Of a stretch of DNA of 64,000 nucleotides, positions 8,297-17,393 are shown piece after piece; position 1 is the first letter of the stretch; each line of letters opens with the position of its first letter. Made by a program: the position numbers and the translations under genes. Location: assembly GCF_024170285.1 (NCBI RefSeq), contig NZ_JALJXV010000005.1, positions 248,001 to 312,000 on the forward strand. Reading direction: 5' to 3'. Under the pieces are notes generated by a model. It was given only the letters and a program-made list of their open reading frames with translations, did not search any database and was not told where the DNA came from. Source of the DNA: Natronocella acetinitrilica (lineage in GTDB: Bacteria; Pseudomonadota; Gammaproteobacteria; Nitrococcales; Aquisalimonadaceae).

Positions 8297-9619
8297 TCAG
8301 CTGATGACTTCGCGAGGCATACCGGTGGTGCCCCACGCATCCATGGCGATGGCGTTGTACCAGCGCACGGCGTATTCCACCTCGCGGCGGCGGAAGTCGG
8401 CATCCGCATCCCGCGGGCTCAAGCCACCCGAGCCTTCCACCTCGGCGATCTCGCCGTCGATCAGGCGGTAGACCCCGGCAACGGAGATCGCATACTCCGG
8501 CGCCAGCACGCTGTAGCAGGTGTTGGTCCAGCTCGGCGGCACCGGGTCATGACCGTGCAAGGACGCGGCGATGGCAGCGGCCACCACCCGGCCCTGGGAA
8601 TTGGCGCAGAAGCCGGACTTGGGCATGGGTGCCGCGATGGTGGCATCACCCACCACATAGACGTCGTCCACCTGCCGCGATTCGAAGGTCTCCGGCTTGA
8701 CCGGCACCCAGCCCGACCCGTCGGTGACACCTGCCCGATCGGCAATGAACCCGGCCTTCTGCGGCGCCACCACGTTGAGTACGTCGGCCCGGTGGATCTC
8801 GCCGAACTCCGACTCGACGGCCCGCTCATTCCCATCGACACGAATGATACGGCCATCATCGGACTGACTGACCCACTCGATCATGTCGCCGTAGAGCTCG
8901 GACCAGCCATCCATGAACAGGCCCTGCTTGGAGAACCCATCCTTGGCGTCCAGCAGCAGGATCTTCGAGCGCGGCTTGTGACGGCTGAAGTAGTGGGCGA
9001 TCTGAGACACACGCTCATAGGGCCCCGGCGGGCAGCGGAAAGGATTCGCCGGCGCAGTGAGGATGAAGGTTCCGCCATCGTCCATGGCCTCAAGCTGGCG
9101 ACGCAGGGTGCGGGTCTGTTCGCCAGCCTTCCAGGCATGGGGGATATCCTCGGCCACAGCCTCGTCGTAGCCCTCCAGGGCTTCATAGTCGATATCGATG
9201 CCGGGGGAGAGAACCAGCTTGTCGTAGGGCAGCGAATCACCGTTGGCCAAGCGCACCGTCTTGCCGTCGGTATCCACGTCCTCCGCCATTTCGTGAATCA
9301 CGCGAACCCCGAAACGGTTGCGCAGCTCGTCGTAGCCGTGAGCAATGTGCTGCATCTCCCGCATACCGCCCAGGTACAGATTGCTGAACGGACAGGTGTA
9401 GAACTCCCGTGCCGGCTCCACCAGAGTGACCTGCAGACCAGGCGCCATCCGCTTCAGGTACTTCGCCGTGGTTGCGCCACCAAAGCCGCCGCCGACGACG
9501 ACCACGCGCCCGATATGCCCGGATGCCTTACTGCTGCCGAAGGGCCCGATGGCGGCCAGTGCGCCGCCGGCACCCATCATCTGCAACAGCTTTCTGCGAT
9601 TCATTTTCACCGAATTCAT
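8297..9619 (-). CDS. fccB: Flavocytochrome c sulfide dehydrogenase, flavoprotein subunit
   Basis: 440 residues from ATG 9619, preceded by a G-rich ribosome site (AGGGGGG). A Tat signal begins at NRRKLLQMMGAGGALAAIG, so the cofactor-loaded protein is exported. The FAD loop VVVGGGFGG is at residues about 40-48. Three cysteines match those used in Allochromatium FccB: the one in YTCPFSN (residue 76, the covalent FAD attachment position), one in PFRCPPGPY, and one in SGFCANSQ (the redox pair). The enzyme oxidises sulfide to sulfane sulfur/polysulfide in the periplasm and passes electrons to FccA. It lies 16 bases after fccA. Confidence 0.9.
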   Translation of the reverse strand: MNSVKMNRRKLLQMMGAGGALAAIGPFGSSKASGHIGRVVVVGGGFGGATTAKYLKRMAPGLQVTLVEPAREFYTCPFSNLYLGGMREMQHIAHGYDELRNRFGVRVIHEMAEDVDTDGKTVRLANGDSLPYDKLVLSPGIDIDYEALEGYDEAVAEDIPHAWKAGEQTRTLRRQLEAMDDGGTFILTAPANPFRCPPGPYERVSQIAHYFSRHKPRSKILLLDAKDGFSKQGLFMDGWSELYGDMIEWVSQSDDGRIIRVDGNERAVESEFGEIHRADVLNVVAPQKAGFIADRAGVTDGSGWVPVKPETFESRQVDDVYVVGDATIAAPMPKSGFCANSQGRVVAAAIAASLHGHDPVPPSWTNTCYSVLAPEYAISVAGVYRLIDGEIAEVEGSGGLSPRDADADFRRREVEYAVRWYNAIAMDAWGTTGMPREVIS

Positions 9620-9635
9620 TGTTCGCCCCCCTGGA

Positions 9636-9983
9636 TTACCGGCTACCGCCGCTCTCGGCCGACAGGCCCGAGAAATACAATGCGATCGCTTCGAGTTCTT
9701 CATCTGTGTAGCCCGCCGTGATGCGATTCATCACCGTCGTGTTGGGCACGTTGTCATCTCGAAACGCCATCAAAACAGCGCGCAGACTATCGTAGGAGCG
9801 TCCGGCGATGGGCGTGATGCCCTCATCCATCCGGCCGTCGGTGCCATGGCAGGCAAAACAGCTCGACGCCAACAGGGCCGCATGGTTGTAACTGATGCCG
9901 TCTTCGGCATGCACATGGGATGCCGTCAACAGGAGTAGTGCTGCCGCAGATGCGGCGAGTAGGGATTTCCCAGGCCTGACCAT
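9636..9983 (-). CDS. fccA: Flavocytochrome c, monoheme cytochrome subunit
   Basis: 115 residues. ATG 9983 follows AGAGGAG. A Sec signal ends around AHA|ED (residues 25-27). There is one haem c site, SCFACHG (about residues 41-47), with a likely axial methionine in NTTVMNRI. The protein is much shorter than the diheme ~21 kDa subunit of purple sulfur bacteria and resembles the monoheme type. It receives electrons from FccB and passes them to soluble cytochromes. It is the first gene of the leftward fccA-fccB-tsuA-like-soxYZ operon. Confidence 0.85.
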   Translation of the reverse strand: MVRPGKSLLAASAAALLLLTASHVHAEDGISYNHAALLASSCFACHGTDGRMDEGITPIAGRSYDSLRAVLMAFRDDNVPNTTVMNRITAGYTDEELEAIALYFSGLSAESGGSR

Positions 9984-10072
9984 TATTGCTCTCCTCTAGG
10001 GGTCGACTGGTTGCAGAGTCCTTGCGCCCGCGCAGGCGACTCGTACGCCGCCCATCGTGGGTCAGTCTGTTT

Positions 10073-10122
10073 GATTTTTATATTCGAATCTGCTCTATAT
10101 TTATTCACATAAGATATATATC
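10073..10122. promoter_or_regulatory. AT-rich divergent promoter/operator between fccA and the persulfide dioxygenase gene
   Basis: In otherwise GC-rich DNA, bases 10073-10122 are nearly all A/T and hold two perfect palindromes, ATTCGAAT (10082-10089) and GATATATATC (10113-10122). The 238-base gap between divergent sulfide-oxidation genes is the obvious control point. Short AT-rich inverted repeats are typical targets of ArsR-family sulfide/persulfide sensors (BigR/SqrR), but no such regulator gene is in the window, so the sensor is inferred. Confidence 0.5.
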
Positions 10123-10221
10123 GCCGACCCAGGCAGGTCAAATGAAGGCCGTCAGCCAGACTCCACGTTTGCGGCCGTGTTGCGTCATTGAACTGCAAGC
10201 AAACCAGAGCAGGAGGCTGCC

Positions 10222-10932
10222 ATGTTGTTTCGTCAGCTGTTCGACGCCGAAAGCTCCACCTACACCTATATCCTCGCATCAGCGCCGGGCCGTGAGGCCC
10301 TGATCATCGATCCGGTGAAGTCGCAGCTGGACCAGTACCTGCGCGCCATTCGCGAACTTGACCTGCAACTGGTCACCGCTATCGACACCCACACCCACGC
10401 CGACCACATCACGGCCCTCGGTGGCCTGCGCGACGAGACCGGCTGCGTCACCATCATGGGGGAGTACACCCAGGCAGAGTGCGTGTCCCGCCATGTGCGC
10501 GATGAGGAGACCCTGTCCATAGACGGCGTGAAGCTCAAGGCCCTGTATACGCCGGGACACACCGATGAATCATTCAGTTTCTATCTGGAAGCTCCCGATA
10601 CGCCGCGGGCGGTATTCACCGGCGATGTTCTGCTGATTCGCGGCACTGGCCGCACGGATTTCCAGGGCGGCGACCCCGGCAAGTCCTACGACTCCATCAC
10701 CCAGCGGCTGTTCACCCTGGGGGACGACACCCTGGTCTACCCTGCCCACGACTACAAGGGCTGGACGGTGTCTTCCATCCGCGAGGAACGGTTGCACAAT
10801 CCCCGCCTGGCGAACAAGTCGCGGGACGCGTACATCGAGATCATGAACAATCTCAACCTGCCCAACCCGAAACAGATGGACATCGCTGTGCCGGCGAATC
10901 TGGCATGTGGCCAGGTGCGCAGCATCGCCTGA
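10222..10932 (+). CDS. Persulfide dioxygenase (ETHE1-type metallo-beta-lactamase fold)
   Basis: 236 residues; ATG 10222 follows AGGAGG. The metallo-beta-lactamase motif THTHADH (about residues 55-61) is followed by TPGHTDES and FTGDVLLIRGTGRTDFQGGD, the last matching the ETHE1 signature and separating it from glyoxalase II. ETHE1 enzymes bind one iron through two histidines and an aspartate and oxidise glutathione persulfide to sulfite and glutathione. Divergent from fccAB and adjacent to soeABC, it supplies the missing step between sulfane sulfur and sulfite. YPAHDYKG near residue 173 is also conserved. Confidence 0.88.
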   Translation: MLFRQLFDAESSTYTYILASAPGREALIIDPVKSQLDQYLRAIRELDLQLVTAIDTHTHADHITALGGLRDETGCVTIMGEYTQAECVSRHVRDEETLSIDGVKLKALYTPGHTDESFSFYLEAPDTPRAVFTGDVLLIRGTGRTDFQGGDPGKSYDSITQRLFTLGDDTLVYPAHDYKGWTVSSIREERLHNPRLANKSRDAYIEIMNNLNLPNPKQMDIAVPANLACGQVRSIA

Positions 10933-10944
10933 AGCGTCCTGAAC

Positions 10945-12687
10945 TCATTCACCCGGGCGTGGAACACGCTCGCACTCGTGGAAGATGCGTGCCGTACAGC
11001 GCACACAGGTGGGGCGATCCAGGGTCGGGAAAATGGTGGCGACGGCCTCGGCTGGCGTGTGGAAAAAGCTGTTCTCACCGATGTCACGTAGGTACACGGG
11101 CTTCTTCAGCAACTCGATGGCCGGGTCCTTGAAGCTGGCAAAGTACAGGCCCCCACCCAGCGCCCGGAAGCGCCTGGCTTCGTGGGCCAGGAGCTCCGCC
11201 CCCGCCACATCGATGAAGTTCACGCTTGGCCCGAACAGCAGCACATGGCGATAACCGCTGCGCGACAAGCCCTCCAGCACTGACTGCACATGATCCACCG
11301 CGCCGAAGAATATCGAGCCATCCAGACGCAGGACCTTGAGCTGCGGGCACTCCACCAGCCCCCGCTTGGCGGCATTGCGATAGGGCTTACCGCTGCGCTC
11401 CTGCACCGGTGCCACCGGCACCATGCGCGGGTGCGCCGTGCGATGCAGATAGATCATCAGCGACAGCAACACCCCCAGATAGATGGCGAACTCCAACGCC
11501 AGAATCAGGGTGGACGCAAAGGTCACCACCAGAATCAGCGCCTCCTGCCGACTAACGCCCATGATGGCTCGCCACTGACGCAGGTCGACGAGTTTCCAGG
11601 CAATGAGCAAGACGATGGCCGCCATGGCGGGCATGGGCAGGTGGGCGGTGACCCCTGGAACGAGCAGAAGGATCAGCAGCACCAGCGACGCGGCAAAGAC
11701 CACCGACAGGGGGGTGCGCGCCCCGGCGTGATAATTGGCCGCAGACCGGGTGAAAGAACCTGACCCGGCGTAGCAGGAGAAAAAGCTGCCCACCAGGTTA
11801 CCCAGACCCTGGCCGACAAACTCCTGGCTGCCATCAATGCGCTGGCCCGATTTCACCGAAATGGCGCGGCCGATGGACACCGCCTCGATGATGCCGATAA
11901 TGGCCACCGCCAGCGCCCCCGGCACCAGCAATCGCAGCGTTTCAAGGGAAAACACGGGCAGGGTCAGCGGCGGCAACGAGGCCGGCATGGCACCTACCAT
12001 GTTGATGCCGCGCTCCTCGCCACCCAGCACGAACGCCGCCAGACTACCCGCCAGCATGGCGACGAGCATGGACGGCCAGTTGGGTCGGAAGCGACTCACC
12101 AGGAGAGATGTCCCTAGCGTGACGACACCGATGAGCACCACCCAGCCGTTGAATTCCGGCAAGCCCTGCACGAACAGATACACAGTGGTAGCGAAGGATT
12201 CTCCGGCGGGCATATCCAGACCGAAGAAATGCCGCAGCTGACTGCTTGCGATCAGGACTGCAGCGCCCGTAGTGAATCCGACCACCACCGTGTGGGAGAT
12301 GAAGTTCACCAGCCCGCCGAGCCTGGCCAGCCCCAGGCCAAGCTGGATGACACCGGCCAGCATGGTCAACGTGATGACGTAGGGAATGAATTCGGGGCTG
12401 TCGGGTGACACCACCCCGGACACCACGCTGAACACCACGATGGAGAGCGCCGCCGTGGGGCCGGACACCAGATGGCGCGACGAGCCGAACAGGCCGGCAA
12501 TAACTGCGATCACGATGGCGCCGTAGAGCCCGTACTGCGGCGGCAACCCGGCAATCAGCGCATAGGCCACACCCTGGGGCAGCACGATGACGGCGCCGGT
12601 GAGCCCGGCCATGAGATCCGCGCGCAGCGCGCGGGGCCCGACCAGGGGCAACCACTCCAGAAAGGGCAGGAAGCGTTGCGGGTTCAT
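10945..12687 (-). CDS. SulP-family anion permease with STAS domain
   Basis: 580 residues. The membrane domain spans about 15-420 (VLPQGVAYALIAGLPPQYGLYG at about 36-57 is the SulP signature). A cytoplasmic STAS domain follows (about 435-550; VLRLDGSIFFGAVDHVQ and VNFIDVAGAELL). The C-terminus adds a short cysteine-bearing tail (CVRCTARIFHEC) that could bind metal. Its ATG lies directly after the soeC stop (TGA-G-ATG), so translation is probably coupled. In this setting sulfate or sulfite exchange linked to SoeABC is likely, although family members also move bicarbonate and other anions. Confidence 0.85.
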   Translation of the reverse strand: MNPQRFLPFLEWLPLVGPRALRADLMAGLTGAVIVLPQGVAYALIAGLPPQYGLYGAIVIAVIAGLFGSSRHLVSGPTAALSIVVFSVVSGVVSPDSPEFIPYVITLTMLAGVIQLGLGLARLGGLVNFISHTVVVGFTTGAAVLIASSQLRHFFGLDMPAGESFATTVYLFVQGLPEFNGWVVLIGVVTLGTSLLVSRFRPNWPSMLVAMLAGSLAAFVLGGEERGINMVGAMPASLPPLTLPVFSLETLRLLVPGALAVAIIGIIEAVSIGRAISVKSGQRIDGSQEFVGQGLGNLVGSFFSCYAGSGSFTRSAANYHAGARTPLSVVFAASLVLLILLLVPGVTAHLPMPAMAAIVLLIAWKLVDLRQWRAIMGVSRQEALILVVTFASTLILALEFAIYLGVLLSLMIYLHRTAHPRMVPVAPVQERSGKPYRNAAKRGLVECPQLKVLRLDGSIFFGAVDHVQSVLEGLSRSGYRHVLLFGPSVNFIDVAGAELLAHEARRFRALGGGLYFASFKDPAIELLKKPVYLRDIGENSFFHTPAEAVATIFPTLDRPTCVRCTARIFHECERVPRPGE

Positions 12688-12688
12688 C

Positions 12689-13630
12689 TCAGCACTGCTG
12701 TCGCCCGTAGAACAGGTTCACCGTATGCCGCGCCTCTGCAAAAAAAAGCCAGCGCTCCACCAACAACCCACCCAGCAGTAGCGTTACAGCCAGCCAGGCG
12801 AATAACAGATGCTCGGTACGCAGCAGGGTGATCAACAACAGGAACGGTACGAAAAAGCCACTGATGTAGACCACCAGGCGCAGTTTGAGGAGGTCCCGGG
12901 CACTGGGCTCGAAGCCGAATTCATGATCGAGGAAGCTGGGGCTGCTCTGCCCCGCCTCCAGCAGTCGGGCCCGGCCCCGGGTCATGCCGATGGCCGTGTT
13001 AATGGTGGGGCCATGGGGCGTGCCAATCCAGTGATAGTAGACCGCCTTGCTCGCCCCGGCGATGACTACCAGCAACAACGCCACCTGGGCCGTGGCCGTC
13101 ACGGCGCCACCGACCAGCGATGCGACAGCTGTCAACAGCAGGGCGCCGGAGGCCAGGGCCAGCAACAGGTAGTTGGCAGGCACCAGCGCGCTGTTCCACT
13201 GGGGGATAGTGCGCAAGCTGGCGTAGATCATCCCAGTGGTGAACACCGTTGCCAGCGCCAACAGCATCGACAGTAGCGCCACAACGGTGATCCAGGGGCT
13301 GGCAGTGAGGCTGCCCTGGGTCCAGAGGCCGAGCAGCATGAGCAGGGTCACCGGGTAGAACAGCACCGAAAACACGGCCTCCCGGGACAGCCAGGAGCTG
13401 CGGAAGCGAAAGAAGGCGCGCCAGGCGTTCCGGGGATTCGCCAGGTGCAGGGTCGAAGACAGCAGACCAGCGGTGGCCAGCAACACGCCAACCATCAGCG
13501 CTCCAATCAGCCACCCCGTCGACAGACCTGACACACCGCCCAGCAGCTCCAGGGCGATGGTCAATACCACCAGCCCGAAACCCGCGCCGGAGGCAACCGT
13601 GAAAAAGATGACGGAAAAGGCAGGATGCAT
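12689..13630 (-). CDS. soeC: Sulfite dehydrogenase membrane anchor (DmsC/NrfD-like)
   Basis: 313 residues with about eight hydrophobic segments and the DmsC family opening MHPAFSVIFFTVASGAGFGL. It starts 13 bases after soeB. It should anchor SoeAB to the inner face of the cytoplasmic membrane and hand electrons to the quinone pool. The assignment to SoeC, rather than to a DMSO reductase, rests on the sulfur-oxidation neighbours and on the lack of a Tat signal on SoeA. Confidence 0.82.
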   Translation of the reverse strand: MHPAFSVIFFTVASGAGFGLVVLTIALELLGGVSGLSTGWLIGALMVGVLLATAGLLSSTLHLANPRNAWRAFFRFRSSWLSREAVFSVLFYPVTLLMLLGLWTQGSLTASPWITVVALLSMLLALATVFTTGMIYASLRTIPQWNSALVPANYLLLALASGALLLTAVASLVGGAVTATAQVALLLVVIAGASKAVYYHWIGTPHGPTINTAIGMTRGRARLLEAGQSSPSFLDHEFGFEPSARDLLKLRLVVYISGFFVPFLLLITLLRTEHLLFAWLAVTLLLGGLLVERWLFFAEARHTVNLFYGRQQC

Positions 13631-13643
13631 GGTCGGGTTCGTC

Positions 13644-14342
13644 CTATCGGTTCACGCTGAGGCCGAGCCAGCCCTTGAGGCGCTCGGCAAGACCCGCCGG
13701 TGCGCTGCCCTGCTCGCGTTGGGCATGGGGGCGGTTTCGCGGTGGCAGGTAGCGGTTGACCGGGTTGTAGCCAAGCTCCGGCAGCGACTGCTGCCCACCC
13801 CGCTCCCGCACCAGGCGGCTGACATGGGACTCCGGATCATCGAAATCGCCAAAGTGGCGGGCGCGGGTCGGGCAGGTCAGCACGCAGGCCGGCTGCCGGT
13901 CAGCCTCGGGCAGGGCCTCGTCGTAGATGCGGTCCACGCAGAGAGTGCATTTCTTCATGGTGCCACTGGCCTGGTCCAGCTCCCGGGCACCATAGGGGCA
14001 GGCCCAGGCGCAGAGGTTACAGCCCATGCACTTGTCCTGGTCCACCAGCACGATGCCGTCTTCCTCCCGCTTGTAGGAGGCCCCCGTGGGGCAGACCGTG
14101 ACGCACTCCGCCGTCTCGCAGTGCATGCAGGACATGGGCATGTTCACGGTCTTGTTGTGGGGAAAGACATCCACCTCGTAGGAGCGCACCCGGTTGAAAG
14201 CCACACCGTTGGGGTTTTCGCCGTAGGGCTCATAGTCGGTGAGCGGGCCCAGGGTGCCGGAGGTATTCCACTGCTTGCAGGCCACCACGCAGGCCTGGCA
14301 GCCGACGCAGGTGTCCATGTCGATAACCAGGCCGAGCTTCAT
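13644..14342 (-). CDS. soeB: Sulfite dehydrogenase iron-sulfur subunit
   Basis: 232 residues, with four cysteine groups for [4Fe-4S] clusters: DTCVGCQACVVACKQ (residues about 11-25), SCMHCETAECVTVCPTGA, DKCMGCNLCAWACPYGA, and KCTLCVDRIYD with a later CVLTCPTRARHFGD. This is the DmsB/PsrB electron-transfer layout. Its ATG overlaps the soeA stop by 4 bases. It relays electrons from the SoeA molybdenum site to SoeC. Confidence 0.87.
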   Translation of the reverse strand: MKLGLVIDMDTCVGCQACVVACKQWNTSGTLGPLTDYEPYGENPNGVAFNRVRSYEVDVFPHNKTVNMPMSCMHCETAECVTVCPTGASYKREEDGIVLVDQDKCMGCNLCAWACPYGARELDQASGTMKKCTLCVDRIYDEALPEADRQPACVLTCPTRARHFGDFDDPESHVSRLVRERGGQQSLPELGYNPVNRYLPPRNRPHAQREQGSAPAGLAERLKGWLGLSVNR

Positions 14343-17281
14343 GGCGCTTTCCTCATCAGTATGTCCAGTAGCTTGCGATGCAGCCGCACCGGCTCATGGG
14401 TGGTGTAGCGCAGCTGGTCCGGTGCGGGTTTCGTCCCCGGCAGGGGCTGCAGGGTGGGGAAATTCGGCCAGGTGGTACCCGCCTCTTCGGCACTGCAGGG
14501 GGCGATGCTGACCCGCAGGTCATACCAGGCGGCCTGACCCGTGATCGGATCGGAGTTGGTCAGGCGGCGCTGGTCGGCGGCCGATGGCAAGAGTTCCGAG
14601 ATGAGATGATTCATGAGAAAGCCCCGGGTCGCCTCCGGCGCCCTGGGGTCGAGCCCCCAGGCTCCGGCCTGCTTGCCGATGGCGTTCCAGGTCCACACGG
14701 TATTGGGTTCGCAACCCTCCATCAGGCTGACCTGCACGCGGATGCGACCATTGTGGGATTCCACCCAGACCCAGGCATCGTCCTCGATACCAATCTCTGC
14801 GGCCCGCCCCCGGTTCATGAACAGGCGATTCTGGGCGGTGATCTGGCGCAGCCAGGTATTCTGCGAATCCCAGGAGTGATACATGTGCATGGGACGCTGG
14901 TTGACGGCGTGGAAGGGATAGCGGCCACGGTCAATGCCCTGCTCTTCCAGGGGCATGTAGTAGCAGGGCAGCGGATCGAAATACTCCACCAGGCGCTGGC
15001 GATCGACACCCTCCGGCGGCAGAGGGCCGTCGTAGAGACCGCGGCCAGCCTGGCGGAAGCGCTGCAGGGTCTCGCTGTAGAGCTCCATGACGATGGGCGT
15101 GTCCACCGGATTGAAACCCACCTCCTTGGCCCAGCGCAGATAATCCTGATTGGCGAATCGGTAGAAGCGCATGTGCGGCGGCAACTCGTGCCTGTAGAAA
15201 CACTGGTTGTCGATGTAGCGCTGCCACTGGTCCGGGTTGGGCTCACCGCGCAGGGCCGCTTCGCCATCCTCCCCGCGGAAACCGCCCAGGAAGCCGATAC
15301 CGGGCGCCTTTTCCCAACGGGTGATGAAATCGGTGTATCCGCTGTATTTGGCCTGTCCCTGATCGTCGACGAAGGCAGGGAAGCCGAGCCGCCCCGCAAG
15401 TTCCACCAGCACCTCCTGCCAGGGGCGCACATCACGATCCACCTCCAGCACCGGCGCGCGAATGGCATCACAGACGGCATCCGGTTCGGAAATGGGCCGA
15501 TCCAGCAGGGAGATCACGTCGTGGCGCTCAAGGTAGGTGGTATCGGGCAGCACCAGATCCGCGAAATTCACCGTTTCCGAATGGAAGGCATCCACCACCA
15601 CCAGGAAGGGCAGCTTGTACTCGCCGTCGTCGTGCTTCGCCCGCAGCATGTCCTGCACACTGCCGGTGTTCATGGTGGAGTTCCAGGCCATGTTGGCCAT
15701 GAACAGGATCAGCGTGTCGATGGGATAGGGATCGCCATTGACCGCATTGGTGATGACCATGTGCATGAGGCCGTGGTTGGCGATGGGTGCCTCCCAGGAG
15801 TAGGCCTTGTCGATGCGTAACGGCCGGCCGGCGGCGTCGATGACCAGGTCTTCCGGCGCCGTGGGGAAACCCAGCGGCGGGGCACTGAGGGGCGTGTCCG
15901 GCGCTGTGGATCGGGCGGGCTTGATGGGTGGCGGCGTGTGCCGCGGAAACGGTGGTTTGGCGAGATGCCCGCCGGGCACGTCCACCGTTCCCAGAAGCAC
16001 CTGCAGCAAATGCAGGGCACGACAGGTCTGGAAGCCGTTGGAGTGGGCGGAAATGCCGCGCATGGCATGCATGGCCACCGGCCGGCCGATGAACCGGTCA
16101 TGCTTGCGCCCGGCCCAGTCGGTCCACTCGCACTCGATCTCGATGGTCTCCCGGAATGCCACATGAGCCATTTCCAGGGCCAGTCGCTCGATGGTCTCGG
16201 CGGAGACGCCGCAAATTTCCGCTGCACGGGCCGGGGCGTACTGCTCATCCAGATATTTCTCGGCGATGTGCATCATCACGGTACGGCAACGGCGGCCATC
16301 CGGCAGGGTGAATTCTCCGAACAAGGCTGCGTCAGCCCCCGGCGTCATGCCATCCACGGTGCTGCCGGCAGTGCGGTCCCAGACCAGTGGATGCCCCCCC
16401 TCGTCACGGGCAATCATGCCATCGTCAGCGTGGCCGGGATGATCAATGACCAGGAAAGGGGCGTTGGTGTAACGCCCCAGATAGGCCCAGTCCACCAAGT
16501 CCCGGGACAGCAGCACATGGCACATGGACAGCGCCAGCATGGCGTCGGTACCGGGGCGGATAGCCACCCATTCGTCCGCCACGGCCTGATACCCGGTGCG
16601 CACCGGGTTGATGGCGACAAACTTGCCGCCGCGCTGCTTGAGCTTGTCGATACCGAGCTTGATGGGGTTGGAGGCATGATCCTCCGCCACGCCCCAGAGC
16701 AGGAAATACCTGGCGCGATCCCAGTCCGGATCGCCGAACTCCCAGAAGGAATGGCCGATGGTGTAGAGACCCGCCGCTGCCATGTTGACGGAGCAGAAGC
16801 CGCCGTGCGCAGCCCAGTTGATGGTGCCGAACTGCTGCGCCCAGAGTCCGGTGAGCGCCTGCATCTGATCGCGTCCGGTAAAAAAGGCGAGCTTTTTCGG
16901 GTCAGTCGCGCGAATCTTGCGCAGCCGTTCGGTCAGCGTGTCCAGCGCCTCTTCCCAGGACACCTCGACGAACTCGCCAGCGCCCCGCTCCGTGCCGGGC
17001 TTGCGCATCAGCGGACGGGTCAGCTTGGCCGGCGACAACTGCTTCATGATGCCGGCGTTGCCCTTGGCGCAGAGCACACCCTTGTTAATGGGATGATTCG
17101 GATTGCCCTTGATGAAACGGACCTGGTTGTGCTCGACGGTGACCTCGATCCCACAACGGCAGGCACACATGTAACAGGTGGTGTAGCGCTTCTGCTGCCC
17201 GGCGTGGTTTTCAAACGCTGGCATGTCGGAAGATGACGAGGGACGCCCACGAGGAGCGTCCGTGACTGTGTGCTCTGACAA
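14339..17281 (-). CDS. soeA: Sulfite dehydrogenase molybdopterin subunit
   Basis: 980 residues if translation begins at TTG 17281, which has GGAGG exactly 6 bases upstream. In-frame ATGs at 17302 and 17224 are weaker alternatives. The N-terminus carries CYMCACRCGIEVTV with a later VLCAKGNAG (C-x2-C-x3-C-x27-C), the [4Fe-4S] site of DMSO-reductase-family enzymes. Molybdopterin-binding segments follow across the chain. There is no Tat signal, matching cytoplasmic SoeA rather than periplasmic polysulfide or thiosulfate reductases. With SoeB and SoeC it oxidises cytoplasmic sulfite to sulfate and feeds quinones. The AT-rich region upstream probably holds its promoter. Confidence 0.85.
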   Translation of the reverse strand: MSEHTVTDAPRGRPSSSSDMPAFENHAGQQKRYTTCYMCACRCGIEVTVEHNQVRFIKGNPNHPINKGVLCAKGNAGIMKQLSPAKLTRPLMRKPGTERGAGEFVEVSWEEALDTLTERLRKIRATDPKKLAFFTGRDQMQALTGLWAQQFGTINWAAHGGFCSVNMAAAGLYTIGHSFWEFGDPDWDRARYFLLWGVAEDHASNPIKLGIDKLKQRGGKFVAINPVRTGYQAVADEWVAIRPGTDAMLALSMCHVLLSRDLVDWAYLGRYTNAPFLVIDHPGHADDGMIARDEGGHPLVWDRTAGSTVDGMTPGADAALFGEFTLPDGRRCRTVMMHIAEKYLDEQYAPARAAEICGVSAETIERLALEMAHVAFRETIEIECEWTDWAGRKHDRFIGRPVAMHAMRGISAHSNGFQTCRALHLLQVLLGTVDVPGGHLAKPPFPRHTPPPIKPARSTAPDTPLSAPPLGFPTAPEDLVIDAAGRPLRIDKAYSWEAPIANHGLMHMVITNAVNGDPYPIDTLILFMANMAWNSTMNTGSVQDMLRAKHDDGEYKLPFLVVVDAFHSETVNFADLVLPDTTYLERHDVISLLDRPISEPDAVCDAIRAPVLEVDRDVRPWQEVLVELAGRLGFPAFVDDQGQAKYSGYTDFITRWEKAPGIGFLGGFRGEDGEAALRGEPNPDQWQRYIDNQCFYRHELPPHMRFYRFANQDYLRWAKEVGFNPVDTPIVMELYSETLQRFRQAGRGLYDGPLPPEGVDRQRLVEYFDPLPCYYMPLEEQGIDRGRYPFHAVNQRPMHMYHSWDSQNTWLRQITAQNRLFMNRGRAAEIGIEDDAWVWVESHNGRIRVQVSLMEGCEPNTVWTWNAIGKQAGAWGLDPRAPEATRGFLMNHLISELLPSAADQRRLTNSDPITGQAAWYDLRVSIAPCSAEEAGTTWPNFPTLQPLPGTKPAPDQLRYTTHEPVRLHRKLLDILMRKAP

Positions 17282-17349
17282 GGCGAACCTCCAGCGAGGC
17301 ATGACGTCGAGCCACCGACACCGGGTCCTTGTAGGCCGATGGCGACGAA

Positions 17350-17393
17350 GAATAGTTCTTTTAGTTATATAGATATAATCATATTGAACTAAT
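17350..17393. promoter_or_regulatory. AT-rich promoter/operator island upstream of soeA
   Basis: Bases 17350-17393 form an A/T-rich island in GC-rich DNA. It holds the inverted pair TTAGTT (17361-17366) and AACTAA (17387-17392), with further matching bases inside. It lies about 70 bases upstream of the soeA TTG start. The composition resembles the fccA/persulfide dioxygenase gap, suggesting common control; this is an inference. Confidence 0.4.

Noticed and set aside
8549-9721. 390-codon plus-strand frame opposite fccB
   Set aside because: FccB motifs, Tat signal and operon context on the minus strand are decisive; the antisense translation is low-complexity.
15938-17236. 432-codon plus-strand frame opposite soeA
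   Set aside because: Antisense to a clear molybdopterin enzyme; no ribosome site or recognisable domain.
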